Shown: positions 36,607 through 44,863 of the stretch, in pieces
Layout of the letters: every line of letters begins with the position of its first letter
How positions within the stretch are numbered: position 1 is the first letter of the stretch
From: Denitrificimonas caeni DSM 24390
GTDB lineage: Bacteria > Pseudomonadota > Gammaproteobacteria > Pseudomonadales > Pseudomonadaceae
NCBI RefSeq assembly: GCF_000421765.1
Contig: NZ_ATXQ01000011.1
Span: forward strand, 22,462-86,461
Length of the DNA: 64,000 nucleotides
Direction: 5' to 3'
Notes under the pieces: generated by a model
What the model saw: the letters and a program-made list of their open reading frames with translations, nothing else
Told to the model about the DNA's origin: nothing
Databases searched by the model: none
Made by a program: the position numbers and the translations under genes

Positions 36607-37689
36607 ATGGGATTGCGTACCCCGATGTATGACATGCACCTGGCTCTAGGTGCAAAAATGGTGGATTTTAATGGCTGGGATATGCCATTACATTTTGGCT
36701 CACAAGTTGATGAGCACCATCATGTGCGTAATGAATGTGGTGTTTTTGATATTTCCCACATGAGCATTTTTGATATTCAGGGCGAACAGGCCCAAGCATT
36801 TTTACAGTATGTACTCAGTAATGATGTCGCACTGCTCGCCGCTATTGGTCACGCACAACACAGCACCCTGCTCAACGAGCAAGGCGGCGTGATTGATGAC
36901 TTAATGGTGTTTCGTATGGCTACAGGCTATCGCATCATTTGTAATGCTGTGACTCGTGAGCGCGTCCACGCTTGGTTAGCGCAACATGCCACAGCCTTTG
37001 CCTGCAGCGTGACATGGCGCAATGATTTAAGTATTTTCTCTATCCAAGGCCCACTCGCTCGTGAGCGCTTAGCTGCCATTTTAAGTTCAACGCGCACAGC
37101 CTTAGTACAAAAACTGGAGCACCACCAAGGTGCTGCAGACGGTGAGTGGTTTATTTCTTGCACCGGCTATACCGGCGAAGACGGCATTGAGATCACTCTG
37201 CCAGCCAGCCAAGCCATCGACTTTATTAATGAGTTAGTGGGTGCCGGTATCTCGCCTATCGGTATTGGCGCGCGTGATACTTTACGTTTAGAAGCCGGGT
37301 TTAATTTATATGGCTTTGATATGAATGAGCAGATTTCGCCGTTAGTGGCGGGGATGAACAATGTCATCAGCTGGGAGCCTAGCAGTCGTAACTTTATCGG
37401 TCGCCGTGCTTTACAAGCGCAGTTGGATGCTGGTCTCAATGAAAAACTGGTGGGCTTAGTCCTAGAAGAACGCGGCGTTTTACGCGCAGGACAACCCGTG
37501 CGCATTGATAACAACACCTCGGGCGTGATTACCAGTGGCAGCTTTTCACCCACACTAGGTAAAGCCATCGCCCTAGCTCGGGTACCAATGGGCACCGGCG
37601 AACGTGCTGAAGTTGAGATTCGCCATAAATGGTTTCCGGTACGCGTGGTTAAACCGCGTTTTGTTCGCAATGGAAAAATTCTAATTTAG
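36607..37689 (+). CDS. gcvT: Aminomethyltransferase GcvT (glycine cleavage T protein)
   Basis: GcvT transfers the aminomethyl carbon from the H protein to tetrahydrofolate. The 360-residue protein shows '[35 protein letters not shown]' in the N-terminal region (residues about 18-52), with a C-terminal barrel ending '[10 protein letters not shown]'. A strong ribosome binding site (TTAGGAG) precedes the ATG. gcvH follows 163 bases later. It is one of the four glycine cleavage subunits. Confidence 0.95.
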   Translation: MGLRTPMYDMHLALGAKMVDFNGWDMPLHFGSQVDEHHHVRNECGVFDISHMSIFDIQGEQAQAFLQYVLSNDVALLAAIGHAQHSTLLNEQGGVIDDLMVFRMATGYRIICNAVTRERVHAWLAQHATAFACSVTWRNDLSIFSIQGPLARERLAAILSSTRTALVQKLEHHQGAADGEWFISCTGYTGEDGIEITLPASQAIDFINELVGAGISPIGIGARDTLRLEAGFNLYGFDMNEQISPLVAGMNNVISWEPSSRNFIGRRALQAQLDAGLNEKLVGLVLEERGVLRAGQPVRIDNNTSGVITSGSFSPTLGKAIALARVPMGTGERAEVEIRHKWFPVRVVKPRFVRNGKILI

Positions 37690-37778
37690 TCTTGTGCAAA
37701 GGATCGCCAATAACCTATAAATCTTCTGCTAGAGTCATGCTTAAAGGTTACCGATCTCAAGGCATACCCGCAGAAAAA

Positions 37779-37811
37779 CACCGCGCTGAAGAGCGATCAA
37801 AACGCGCGGTG
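37779..37811. repeat. Perfect 8-bp inverted repeat between gcvT and gcvH
   Basis: CACCGCGC at 37779-37786 pairs with GCGCGGTG at 37804-37811 around a 17-base loop. It lies 41 bases upstream of the gcvH start. Without a T-run it is not a classic terminator; it could tune gcvH expression. Glycine riboswitch hallmarks were looked for and not seen. Confidence 0.4.
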
Positions 37812-37852
37812 AATTATAAAAACCGCACCGCATCTGCTAAGGAAATCAAGTT

Positions 37853-38230
37853 ATGAGCACTATTGAAGCTGGATTACGCTATGCCGAGACCCACGAATGG
37901 GCACGCTTAGAAAGCGATGGCACAGTCTCTGTAGGTATTACCGATCACGCCCAAGAAGCGCTTGGCGATGTGGTCTATATTGAGCTGCCGGCCCTTAACA
38001 GCACACTGACTGCAGCGCAGCCAGTTGGCGTAGTTGAATCAGTGAAAGCCGCCTCTGATATTCATGCTCCGCTCAGTGGCACGGTGATTGCTGTCAACGA
38101 AGGTCTGACTGAAGCACCTGAAGGCGTCAACACTCACCCTTATCAAAGCTGGTTTTACCGCATCCAACCTAGCAATCCTGATGAGCTACAGCAGTTGTTA
38201 GATGCAGATGGCTACAAAGCGATTTGCTAA
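37853..38230 (+). CDS. gcvH: Glycine cleavage H protein
   Basis: GcvH carries the lipoyl arm that shuttles the aminomethyl group between P, T and L proteins. The 125-residue protein has the lipoylated Lys65 in 'VVESVKAASD' and the conserved 'THEWARLESDGTVSVGITDHAQEALGDVVYIELP' region across about 13-46. A good AAGGAA ribosome binding site precedes it. gcvP does not follow here; the next gene is folA on the opposite strand. Confidence 0.96.
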   Translation: MSTIEAGLRYAETHEWARLESDGTVSVGITDHAQEALGDVVYIELPALNSTLTAAQPVGVVESVKAASDIHAPLSGTVIAVNEGLTEAPEGVNTHPYQSWFYRIQPSNPDELQQLLDADGYKAIC

Positions 38231-38246
38231 GCGGTGTGCGCTAAAC

Positions 38247-38765
38247 TTAGCTCTGGATGCGTTGCCACACTTCAAAGGTATAGCCCGGCTCGGTGTTTTG
38301 AGCTGGGTGCGCTTGTGCACTGGTTTGTTGCCAATCCCCAGCATCCAGTACTGGAAAAAACGTATCACCCTCGAGCTCAAGTTCGATGCGGGTTAAATAC
38401 ACCCGTTGCGCCAAAGCAATGGCCTGCTGATAAATCTGCCCGCCACCAATCACCATAACCTCATCGACGCCTTGTTGCGCTGCCCACTCCTGGCCACGCT
38501 CAATGGCACTGGCAAGATCAGCAAAAACCTCTGCGCCAGCCAGCTCTGCATCGGCTTGACGGCTGATCACTATATTTAGACGTCCAGGCAACGGACGCCC
38601 CAGTGACTCCCAAGTTTTACGCCCCATAATGATTGGCTTACCTAGGGTGCACTGTTTGAAATAGCGTAAATCGGCAGGCAAATGCCAAGGCATCTGATTT
38701 TCCAGTCCAATCACTTGATTGCGTGTCGCCGCGACAATCAAACTCACTGGCAATGCATTACTCAT
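38247..38765 (-). CDS. folA: Dihydrofolate reductase
   Basis: FolA makes tetrahydrofolate from dihydrofolate and is the trimethoprim target. The 172-residue protein has 'IVAATRNQVIGLENQMPWHLPADLRYFK' (residues about 9-36) with the catalytic acidic residue in 'LPADL', plus 'PIIMGRKTWESLGRPLPGR' and 'VMVIGGGQIYQQA'. It lies opposite the DUF2868 gene, the same arrangement seen in P. aeruginosa. Confidence 0.96.
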   Translation of the reverse strand: MSNALPVSLIVAATRNQVIGLENQMPWHLPADLRYFKQCTLGKPIIMGRKTWESLGRPLPGRLNIVISRQADAELAGAEVFADLASAIERGQEWAAQQGVDEVMVIGGGQIYQQAIALAQRVYLTRIELELEGDTFFPVLDAGDWQQTSAQAHPAQNTEPGYTFEVWQRIQS

Positions 38766-38884
38766 AAAGGCTGCGCCTCAAAATATCTAAGATTATTTCT
38801 CTATCTTAAAGGATTTGCGCCGCATTGGCGTTATTCAAGACGCAATATCAGGCACAATAGCCGTTATAGACGTGACTCAATGGA

Positions 38885-40258
38885 ATGCTTGTGACTGACT
38901 CACTACCCCCTTTACAAACGCTCTGGCTCTGCGAAACAGTGCGTTTACGCGAAGAGCAAACTGGCTTGCTTGAAGACAGCGAAGCTTGTCGTACAGCGCG
39001 TGCTACACAAGGATCATTGGCGCAGCGCCTGCAAGTACGCGGGCTATTTCTGGCTAAGCGCGATGGCCTGCTGATTGCCATGCAACATTGGCTGCAAGGG
39101 GCCAAATTGGCACTCTGGCTGTTAATCCTGAGTGCTATCATTGCTGGTGTAGTACTGGCCAAAACAGCTCTGAGTGGCGCACCGCAAGCAATTAATATCT
39201 TTTGGGCATTGGCCGGCTTGATTGGCTTAAATCTATTGAGTTTGCTGGCTTGGCTTTTCAGTTTGGTTTTTTCCGCACAAACCAGCTCACCATTGAGTCA
39301 AGTCTGGCTCTGGCTGAGTAACAAGTTGGCACGCGATGCCAAGGCTGCGCAGTTAGCGCCAGCACTGCTGGTCTTATTGCAACGCCATAATCTATTGCGT
39401 TGGGGCTTAGGACGGTTATTGCATGGCTGGTGGTTGCTCACCTTAACCACGGCCTTGCTGAGTCTAATTGCGCTGTTGGCCACACGCCGTTATGGCTTTG
39501 TCTGGGAATCCACCATTGTTGCCAGCGATTCCTTCGTTACCTTAGTCAGCAGCCTCGGCACACCCGCGGCTTGGCTTGGCTTTGCGATACCAGACAGCCC
39601 CCTGATTCAACACAGTGGCCTGCAAGCTTTAGCGGATGAACAAGCACGGCATATTTGGGCCAGTTGGCTACTGGGCATGCTGCTTATCTACGGAATTGTG
39701 CCACGTTTAGCCTGCAGCCTATTGTGTGAGTGGCGCTGGCGACGTGGGATTAAAGGTTTACAGCTCAACCCTAACGATCCTATTTGGCAGCCTTTGCATG
39801 AGCGTGTGCAGCCCAGCAGTGAGCGCTTAGGAGTTATTGATGCTGCGCCAACTGAGTTACCTAGTAGCACCACTGGCGCACAAATAAAAGGGCAAGCGGC
39901 GGTTATCGTCGCCATAGAATTGGATGACAGTGTCAGCTGGCCGCCTGAATTACCACCGCAGGTGTTCAATGCTGGCGTCATCGATACCCGCGAACAACGA
40001 CGCAAGATTCTTGATCAACTCAGCGCTAACCCGCCCGCGCGCCTACTGATTGCCTGTAATCCACAGCGCTCTGTTGATCGCGGTACTTTGCATTTAATTG
40101 CCGAACTGTCACGCACCGCCGTGCAGACTCAGATCTGGTTACTGGCAACCGACACTGCTGAGGAACGCCTGAATACCTGGCAAGAACAACTCGACTTACT
40201 AAAACTTCCACACAGTCGTTTGGCCCCTTTGGCATGGTTGGAGCAAGGTCATGAGTGA
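38885..40258 (+). CDS. DUF2868 membrane protein
   Basis: This 457-residue protein matches the DUF2868 family of unknown function. It has about four to five membrane segments (about 75-95, 105-125, 175-195, 250-270) and a C-terminal soluble domain ('NPQRSVDRGTLHLIAELSRTAVQTQIWLLATD'). The ATG at 38885 is used; a GTG six bases on is also possible. It overlaps the DUF3482 GTPase gene by eight bases, so the two are coupled, as in P. aeruginosa. Confidence 0.85.
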   Translation: MLVTDSLPPLQTLWLCETVRLREEQTGLLEDSEACRTARATQGSLAQRLQVRGLFLAKRDGLLIAMQHWLQGAKLALWLLILSAIIAGVVLAKTALSGAPQAINIFWALAGLIGLNLLSLLAWLFSLVFSAQTSSPLSQVWLWLSNKLARDAKAAQLAPALLVLLQRHNLLRWGLGRLLHGWWLLTLTTALLSLIALLATRRYGFVWESTIVASDSFVTLVSSLGTPAAWLGFAIPDSPLIQHSGLQALADEQARHIWASWLLGMLLIYGIVPRLACSLLCEWRWRRGIKGLQLNPNDPIWQPLHERVQPSSERLGVIDAAPTELPSSTTGAQIKGQAAVIVAIELDDSVSWPPELPPQVFNAGVIDTREQRRKILDQLSANPPARLLIACNPQRSVDRGTLHLIAELSRTAVQTQIWLLATDTAEERLNTWQEQLDLLKLPHSRLAPLAWLEQGHE

Positions 40259-41648
40259 ACAATCCGCACCACTAAAGTTAGCGGTCGTGGGTCACACCAA
40301 TGTCGGCAAAACCTCGCTCTTGCGTACGCTGACCCGCGACGTTGGCTTTGGCGCTATTTCACACAGACCCAGCACCACTCAACATGTTGAAGGTGCGCGT
40401 TTATCGGTGGATGGCGAAGCGCTGATAGAGTTGTACGACACCCCAGGTTTTGAAGATGCGGTGGCGCTGTATGAATACATTGAGCAGTTACCCAAAACCG
40501 CTGAGCGCCTAGATGGCCCAGAATTGTTGCAGCGTTTTCTCAACAGCAGTGAGGCGCGGCAACGCTTTGAACAAGAAGCAAAAGTGCTGCGTCAATTATT
40601 ACAGTCCGATGCCGGTTTTTATGTGATTGATGCGCGCGAGCCGGTATTGGCCAAGTATCGCGATGAGTTAGCCATCCTCACCATGTGCGGCAAACCCTTG
40701 CTTCCGGTACTTAATTTCGTCAACAGCACTGAACAACGCGAACCTGCATGGCGTGAAGTACTGGCGCGCTTAGGCCTACATGCGCTGGTGCGTTTCGATA
40801 CCATCGCACCACCACAAGACGGCGAACAACGCCTATATGAAAATCTTAGCCTCGTCCTCGACAGCCAGCGACCACGCTTACAACGGCTGATTGAACACAA
40901 CCAGACGCAAGTATTAGTGCGTCGTAAAGCCGCTTACCGACTGATTGCTGAGCTACTGGTTGATGTCAGCGCTTGTCGTCGCAGCGTGCATCCTGACCAG
41001 CTAGAAGAAGCTATCCAAAACTTACACCGCGATGTGCGCCAGCGTGAACAGACCTGCGTAGAAGCACTATTGAAACTCTATGCCTTTCGTAAAGACGATG
41101 CTCAAGCCAGCGCACTGCCATTGGAAGAAGGTCGCTGGGGTGATGATTTATTTAATCCGGCGACAATGAAACAACTGGGCATTAAAGTCGGTGGCGGCAT
41201 GGCCGCAGGTGCAGCTACCGGAGTGGGTATTGATCTACTCACCGGCGGCTTGAGTTTAGGCATGGCCACAGTGGTTGGCGCAGCAGTCGGTGGTTTAACC
41301 CAGACTTTCCGTAATTATGGCGAGCGCCTCAAAGGTAAATGGCGTGGGGAGCGTGAATTAACCGTGAATGACAGCACTTTGCGCTTACTGGCCATTCGTC
41401 AACAGCGCTTACTCAATGCCTTAGAACAGCGTGGACATGCGGCGCAAGCACGGATTCAAATGGATACACCTCTCGAGCAGCAATGGCGTGAAGGTGAATT
41501 AGCGCAGCCGTTAAAAACGGCACGCGCCTACCCTGCTTGGTCAAGTTTAAACGCGAAGAAGCCACAGCAAGATCTGCAACGCACAGAAGAAATTGAACGT
41601 CTCGCCGACAGCTTGGCTAAACAGCAGCTCATCGCTGAGCAATCTTAA
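40251..41648 (+). CDS. DUF3482 GTPase
   Basis: A 465-residue P-loop GTPase of the DUF3482 family. G1 is 'GHTNVGKTS' (residues 14-22), G3 is 'DTPGFEDA' (about 64-71), and a possible G4 is 'NFVNS'. A glycine-rich stretch near 311-345 ('GGGMAAGAATGVGIDLLTGG') probably packs against a membrane partner, likely the DUF2868 protein encoded upstream by overlapping frames. The cellular role is unknown; an envelope or division role is speculation. Confidence 0.88.
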   Translation: MSEQSAPLKLAVVGHTNVGKTSLLRTLTRDVGFGAISHRPSTTQHVEGARLSVDGEALIELYDTPGFEDAVALYEYIEQLPKTAERLDGPELLQRFLNSSEARQRFEQEAKVLRQLLQSDAGFYVIDAREPVLAKYRDELAILTMCGKPLLPVLNFVNSTEQREPAWREVLARLGLHALVRFDTIAPPQDGEQRLYENLSLVLDSQRPRLQRLIEHNQTQVLVRRKAAYRLIAELLVDVSACRRSVHPDQLEEAIQNLHRDVRQREQTCVEALLKLYAFRKDDAQASALPLEEGRWGDDLFNPATMKQLGIKVGGGMAAGAATGVGIDLLTGGLSLGMATVVGAAVGGLTQTFRNYGERLKGKWRGERELTVNDSTLRLLAIRQQRLLNALEQRGHAAQARIQMDTPLEQQWREGELAQPLKTARAYPAWSSLNAKKPQQDLQRTEEIERLADSLAKQQLIAEQS

Positions 41649-41688
41649 AGCGCAACAGCAAACTGCACTTTAAGATCTGTAATCAGCG

Positions 41689-42168
41689 TTATGACTCAGC
41701 TTCACCCATCTGGGTTTGCAAGTAATTCTGGATGCCAACTTTTTCAATCAAGCCCAGTTCCGTTTCTAACTGATCGATGTGTTCTTCTTCATCGTCGAGG
41801 ATTTTTCTCAACAAATCGCGGCTGACGTAATCTTGTACTGCTTCACAATGGGCGATTGCAGCCAACAAATCCGTGCGGGCAATATGCTCTAAGGCCAAAT
41901 CACTGGCGAGCATTTCTTGAGTGTTTTCACCAATATGCAGCTTGCCGAGATCTTGCAGATTAGGCAGACCTTCGAGGAATAAAATACGCTCAATTAGCGT
42001 ATCAGCATGACGCATTTCTTCGATGGATTCGTCATATTCCCACTTTGCCAATGCCTTTAAGCCCCAGTCTTTGTACATACGAGAGTGTAAAAAATACTGA
42101 TTAATGGCTACCAGCTCATTGCCGAGAATACGGTTAAGATGCTCAATTACTTTAGTGTCGCCTTTCAT
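41689..42168 (-). CDS. bfr: Bacterioferritin
   Basis: Bfr forms a 24-mer iron store with haem at the dimer interface. The 159-residue protein has haem ligand Met52, ferroxidase ligands Glu18, Glu51 and His54 ('IEEMRHAD'), Glu94 in the 'DLALEHIA' helix and the later Glu/His in '[14 protein letters not shown]'. It is therefore a haem-binding, catalytically complete Bfr like P. aeruginosa BfrB. Its partner ferredoxin gene bfd lies upstream at 42463. A GAGGA site precedes the ATG. Confidence 0.96.
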   Translation of the reverse strand: MKGDTKVIEHLNRILGNELVAINQYFLHSRMYKDWGLKALAKWEYDESIEEMRHADTLIERILFLEGLPNLQDLGKLHIGENTQEMLASDLALEHIARTDLLAAIAHCEAVQDYVSRDLLRKILDDEEEHIDQLETELGLIEKVGIQNYLQTQMGEAES

Positions 42169-42256
42169 GCTCGCGTCCTCATCAATAGGAATGATGCACA
42201 GAGCATAGCAGACTCATAAAGATCGCTATATAGCGATGAGGTAGAAGAGTTTCTGA

Positions 42257-42463
42257 TTAAATGGCGTAAGCCAAATCATCAGCAGAAGCGATCAAGGTGT
42301 CTTTAATGGCATGTTGCGCGACTGTTTTAGCCGTGCAAGCACATTTTCCGCATTGGGTGCCACAGCCGGTCATCTCGCGAACCTCACGCCAACTGCGTGC
42401 ACCATCTTCGACCACTTGGCGGATCTTGTGATCGGTGACACCTTTGCATAAGCAGATATACAT
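42257..42463 (-). CDS. bfd: Bacterioferritin-associated ferredoxin
   Basis: Bfd reduces bacterioferritin to release stored iron. The true start is the internal ATG at 42463, giving a 68-residue protein with cluster cysteines at 4, 6, 38 and 41 ('MYICLCKGV' and 'CGTQCGKC'), matching the [2Fe-2S] ligands of P. aeruginosa Bfd. A longer frame to 42487 adds eight residues before the cluster motif and is unlikely. Expression is expected to rise when iron is low, and a Fur-box-like site lies upstream. Confidence 0.94.
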   Translation of the reverse strand: MYICLCKGVTDHKIRQVVEDGARSWREVREMTGCGTQCGKCACTAKTVAQHAIKDTLIASADDLAYAI

Positions 42464-42493
42464 AGACAGATCCAAGCAAATAAACAACTGTTA

Positions 42494-42515
42494 CGAATGC
42501 TAATGATTCGTATCT
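42494..42515 (-). promoter_or_regulatory. Possible Fur box upstream of bfd
   Basis: GAATGCTAATGATTCGTATC resembles the inverted-repeat AT-rich Fur consensus, with the TAATGATT core and a related flank. It lies about 35 bases upstream of the bfd start, where a promoter would be. The match is imperfect. Confidence 0.4.
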
Positions 42516-42646
42516 ATAATTGCAAGTGTCTATTTGTCTTTATCCATACCGCTGGTCAGAACAGCACAATCAGCGCCCACTCATGTGCAGCTAACCGACT
42601 GCGCGCTTTATGCATCGAGCACAGTAGCGCGCAGCTATAAACTGCT

Positions 42647-43747
42647 TTACCTGCGCAGTTGTTCGGTTGCCTCTAGCAGCATCTGCTCAGTACTGGCCCA
42701 GCCTAAGCAGCCATCGGTAATAGAAACGCCATATTGCAAGTTGTCACAGAGCGCTTGCTGACCATCCATTAAATTACTTTCCAGCATCACTGCACGCAAA
42801 CTGTGCTGGCCAGCCGCACGCTGCGCCAAGACTGACTGTAAAACCTGCGGTTGTAATTGTGGATTTTTACCGCTATTGGCATGACTACAATCCACCATTA
42901 ACGAAGCATCTAAACCCACTTTATGCATGGCTGCACAGGCCGCGGCAATACTCGGTGCATCATAGTTAGGTCCTTGATGCCCACCGCGTAACACTAAATG
43001 CGTATCTGGATTGCCTTGAGTCTCCACTAACGCCGCACGCCCTTGAGTATCTAAACCAAAGTGCTGGTGTGCGTGCGCCGCCGAACGCATCGCATCGAGC
43101 GCAATGCCAACACTACCATCCGTACCGTTTTTAAAGCCAACCGGTAACGACAGGCCACTGACCATTTCACGATGAATTTGCGACTCGCTGGTGCGTGCAC
43201 CAATCGCCGCCCAGCTTAGTAGGTCATCAAAATAGCTGGCCGCTAACGGCTGTAACAACTCTGTCGCCACCGGTAAATTCAGCTCTAACATGCGTAGCAT
43301 CAAATGCCGTGACAACTGTAAACCCTGCGCCATATCGGCACTGCCATCTAAGTGCGGGTCATACAACAGTCCTTTCCAGCCAACCGTAGTGCGCGGTTTT
43401 TCAATGTAAATACGCATGGCGAGCAACATGTGCTCAGAAACGCGCTCTGACAGCTCAGCTAAACGCTGAGCATATTCAACCGCTTCATCGACATTGTGAA
43501 TCGAGCATGGACCGATCACCACTAATAGGCGCGAGTCTTCACCACTTAAAATCGCTCGGATCTGCTCGCGTTGTTGCTGTACACGCCTTGCAAGCTCGGC
43601 AGTTAACGGCAACTGCTGACGCAACTCTTGTGGGCTCGTCAGTACTCGCGTTTTACGTCCTATTTGTGGCAGCAGGCTTATATTGGCTTGCTCTAGATCT
43701 AAGCAAGTCGGCTGCTGAAGTGCCATGGCAGTATTTAAAGAATTCAT
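42647..43747 (-). CDS. DAHP synthase (3-deoxy-7-phosphoheptulonate synthase), class I alpha
   Basis: This enzyme condenses PEP and erythrose-4-phosphate in the first shikimate step. The 366-residue protein has the type I-alpha motifs: 'LLVVIGPCSIHNV', 'RTTVGWKGLLYDP', 'GARTSESQIHREM', 'VGFKNGTDG', 'DCSHANSGK' and 'YGVSITDGCLGW'. I start it at ATG 43747, which has AAGGAC upstream; the frame runs on to 43810 but without sense. Which amino acid inhibits it cannot be told from the sequence; enteric AroG, AroF and AroH are Phe-, Tyr- and Trp-sensitive. An attenuation leader with aromatic codons and a second small reading frame lie upstream. Confidence 0.95.
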   Translation of the reverse strand: MNSLNTAMALQQPTCLDLEQANISLLPQIGRKTRVLTSPQELRQQLPLTAELARRVQQQREQIRAILSGEDSRLLVVIGPCSIHNVDEAVEYAQRLAELSERVSEHMLLAMRIYIEKPRTTVGWKGLLYDPHLDGSADMAQGLQLSRHLMLRMLELNLPVATELLQPLAASYFDDLLSWAAIGARTSESQIHREMVSGLSLPVGFKNGTDGSVGIALDAMRSAAHAHQHFGLDTQGRAALVETQGNPDTHLVLRGGHQGPNYDAPSIAAACAAMHKVGLDASLMVDCSHANSGKNPQLQPQVLQSVLAQRAAGQHSLRAVMLESNLMDGQQALCDNLQYGVSITDGCLGWASTEQMLLEATEQLRR

Positions 43748-43785
43748 AGTCTGTCCTTGTCTCAGCGGTTGTGCCGCTGCAGCTT

Positions 43786-43890
43786 TTATCGAGTAAGTCG
43801 TCGTAAACAATGGGGTAACGCCAGCTTGTGGTTGCTAAAGCGCCAGCTCAAATCATCAAAACGCTCTGGATAAACTGCATACATTGCCAT
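43786..43890 (-). CDS. 34-residue peptide between attenuator and DAHP synthase
   Basis: An ATG at 43890 with an AGAGGACAAC ribosome binding site opens a 34-residue frame that ends 38 bases before the DAHP synthase start. The sequence starts MAMYAVYPERFDDLSWRF and is rich in Tyr, Phe and Trp (5 of 34). It sits beyond the terminator of the leader. It could be a second regulatory peptide, a coupling peptide, or a chance frame. The well-formed start site is the main argument for reality. Confidence 0.45.
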   Translation of the reverse strand: MAMYAVYPERFDDLSWRFSNHKLALPHCLRRLTR

Positions 43891-43925
43891 GGTGTTGTCC
43901 TCTAAATGTTGTAAAACTGAAAATC

Positions 43926-43965
43926 TAAAAACAAAAAACCCCGGGTGGGAAGCCAACCGGGGTTT
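43926..43965 (-). terminator. Attenuator terminator upstream of DAHP synthase
   Basis: On the minus strand AAACCCCGG (43965-43957) pairs perfectly with CCGGGGTTT (43944-43936) around a 12-base loop, followed by TTT-G-TTTTT. It lies between the aromatic leader peptide and the DAHP synthase gene, about 70 bases after the aromatic codon run, the distance seen in trp/phe attenuators. Upstream are paired AGGCG/CGCCT segments that could form the alternative structures. Confidence 0.85.
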
Positions 43966-44016
43966 ATCTAAAGCAGTGGTAGGCGACCCGTTAAAAGAGG
44001 CCCGCCTGGATGAGTA

Positions 44017-44148
44017 TCAGGCGCGCCTTTGGCTAAACCAATACCCATAAAAATAATACGCAACAGAGTTGTTTACTAAACGCGCACAGTTAAGCAACGC
44101 AGCCAATGGCTGAGTAACTAACATCTGTTTAAGTGTGCGATTCAACAT
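44017..44148 (-). CDS. Aromatic leader peptide (43 codons) for DAHP synthase
   Basis: A 43-residue frame from ATG 44148, with GGAG 6 bases upstream, ends at TGA 44019-44017. Codons 31-38 (44058 down to 44035) read Tyr Tyr Phe Tyr Gly Tyr Trp Phe, seven aromatic codons of eight. A strong intrinsic terminator follows about 70 bases later. This is the classic shape of a peptide that lets ribosome stalling on aromatic tRNAs prevent termination. It is too short for the usual ORF cutoff and was found by eye. Confidence 0.85.
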   Translation of the reverse strand: MLNRTLKQMLVTQPLAALLNCARLVNNSVAYYFYGYWFSQRRA

Positions 44149-44171
44149 AACAATCTCCATACAGTGCATTT

Positions 44172-44200
44172 AACATACTGCAAGCCTAGCCACAGTGCAA
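44172..44200 (-). promoter_or_regulatory. Candidate promoter of the DAHP synthase leader transcript
   Basis: TTGCAC at 44200-44195 and TATGTT at 44177-44172 are 17 bases apart on the minus strand, just after the rhodanese gene stop. The hexamers match consensus only moderately. TGCACTGT occurs twice (44199-44192 and 44168-44161), which may be an operator or chance. Confidence 0.35.
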
Positions 44201-44206
44201 CCAAGC

Positions 44207-44761
44207 TTAGCGATCTAAACGATAAATTTTATCGGCGTCTAAGCTGCGACCCCAAGGTAAACCTGAGTTCTGCCAGCCATTTTGCAAACGCATACCTGCT
44301 TGCGGGCCTTCGCTTAATGCATCACCTTGAAAGCCATGCACGACGAAACGTGCATTAACTAAACCGGCCTCACGCAACACTTTAGCGCTAGGCTCGCCGC
44401 GCTCACTACCGGAGCGGCACATGGTGATCACTTCAGTGTTTTCATCTAAGCCGCGCTTAGCCAGCTCAGCTTTAATCTGCTCAACAAATTCCGGATTGCG
44501 ATTCATTGGAAAAATATTGCGCTCAGCATTCCATTGAGTGCGATCCGCCAATAAGAATGGAATATTAATATCCACCGCATCAGCAAAACCAATAAACATA
44601 ATTTCTACTGGATCGCGCACATCAACCAACAAAACAGGTTGCTCGGTTTGCTGGGTTTTCGCGTAGGCTTCTTCGGCGCTGATCGCCAACTCAACCGCCT
44701 GCACAGAAAATACCGCAAGGGACAGCAGCACAGCACTGAATAAACTTTGTATACGAGTCAT
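44207..44761 (-). CDS. Periplasmic rhodanese-like protein
   Basis: The protein of about 184 residues has a signal peptide (MTRIQSLFSAVLLSLAVFSVQA) and one rhodanese domain with 'VLLVDVRDPVEIMFIG' and the cysteine loop 'CRSGSERGEPSAKVL'. The start is ATG 44761, preceded by GGAGAG; the frame extends to 44800 but without signal logic. The substrate is unknown. Its stop is directly upstream of the DAHP synthase leader promoter region, which it probably shares no function with. Confidence 0.85.
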   Translation of the reverse strand: MTRIQSLFSAVLLSLAVFSVQAVELAISAEEAYAKTQQTEQPVLLVDVRDPVEIMFIGFADAVDINIPFLLADRTQWNAERNIFPMNRNPEFVEQIKAELAKRGLDENTEVITMCRSGSERGEPSAKVLREAGLVNARFVVHGFQGDALSEGPQAGMRLQNGWQNSGLPWGRSLDADKIYRLDR

Positions 44762-44863
44762 CGACAAACTCTCCATTGATTCCATATCAATATAATACAC
44801 AATTATAAATTAATTGCAGTTTATCCTTATCTACAGCCCTTTAATGCGGCCTCAAGTCTTCGA

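Noticed and set aside
37690..37852. Possible glycine riboswitch between gcvT and gcvH
   Set aside because: The paired-aptamer core motifs were not found; only a simple 8-bp palindrome is present.
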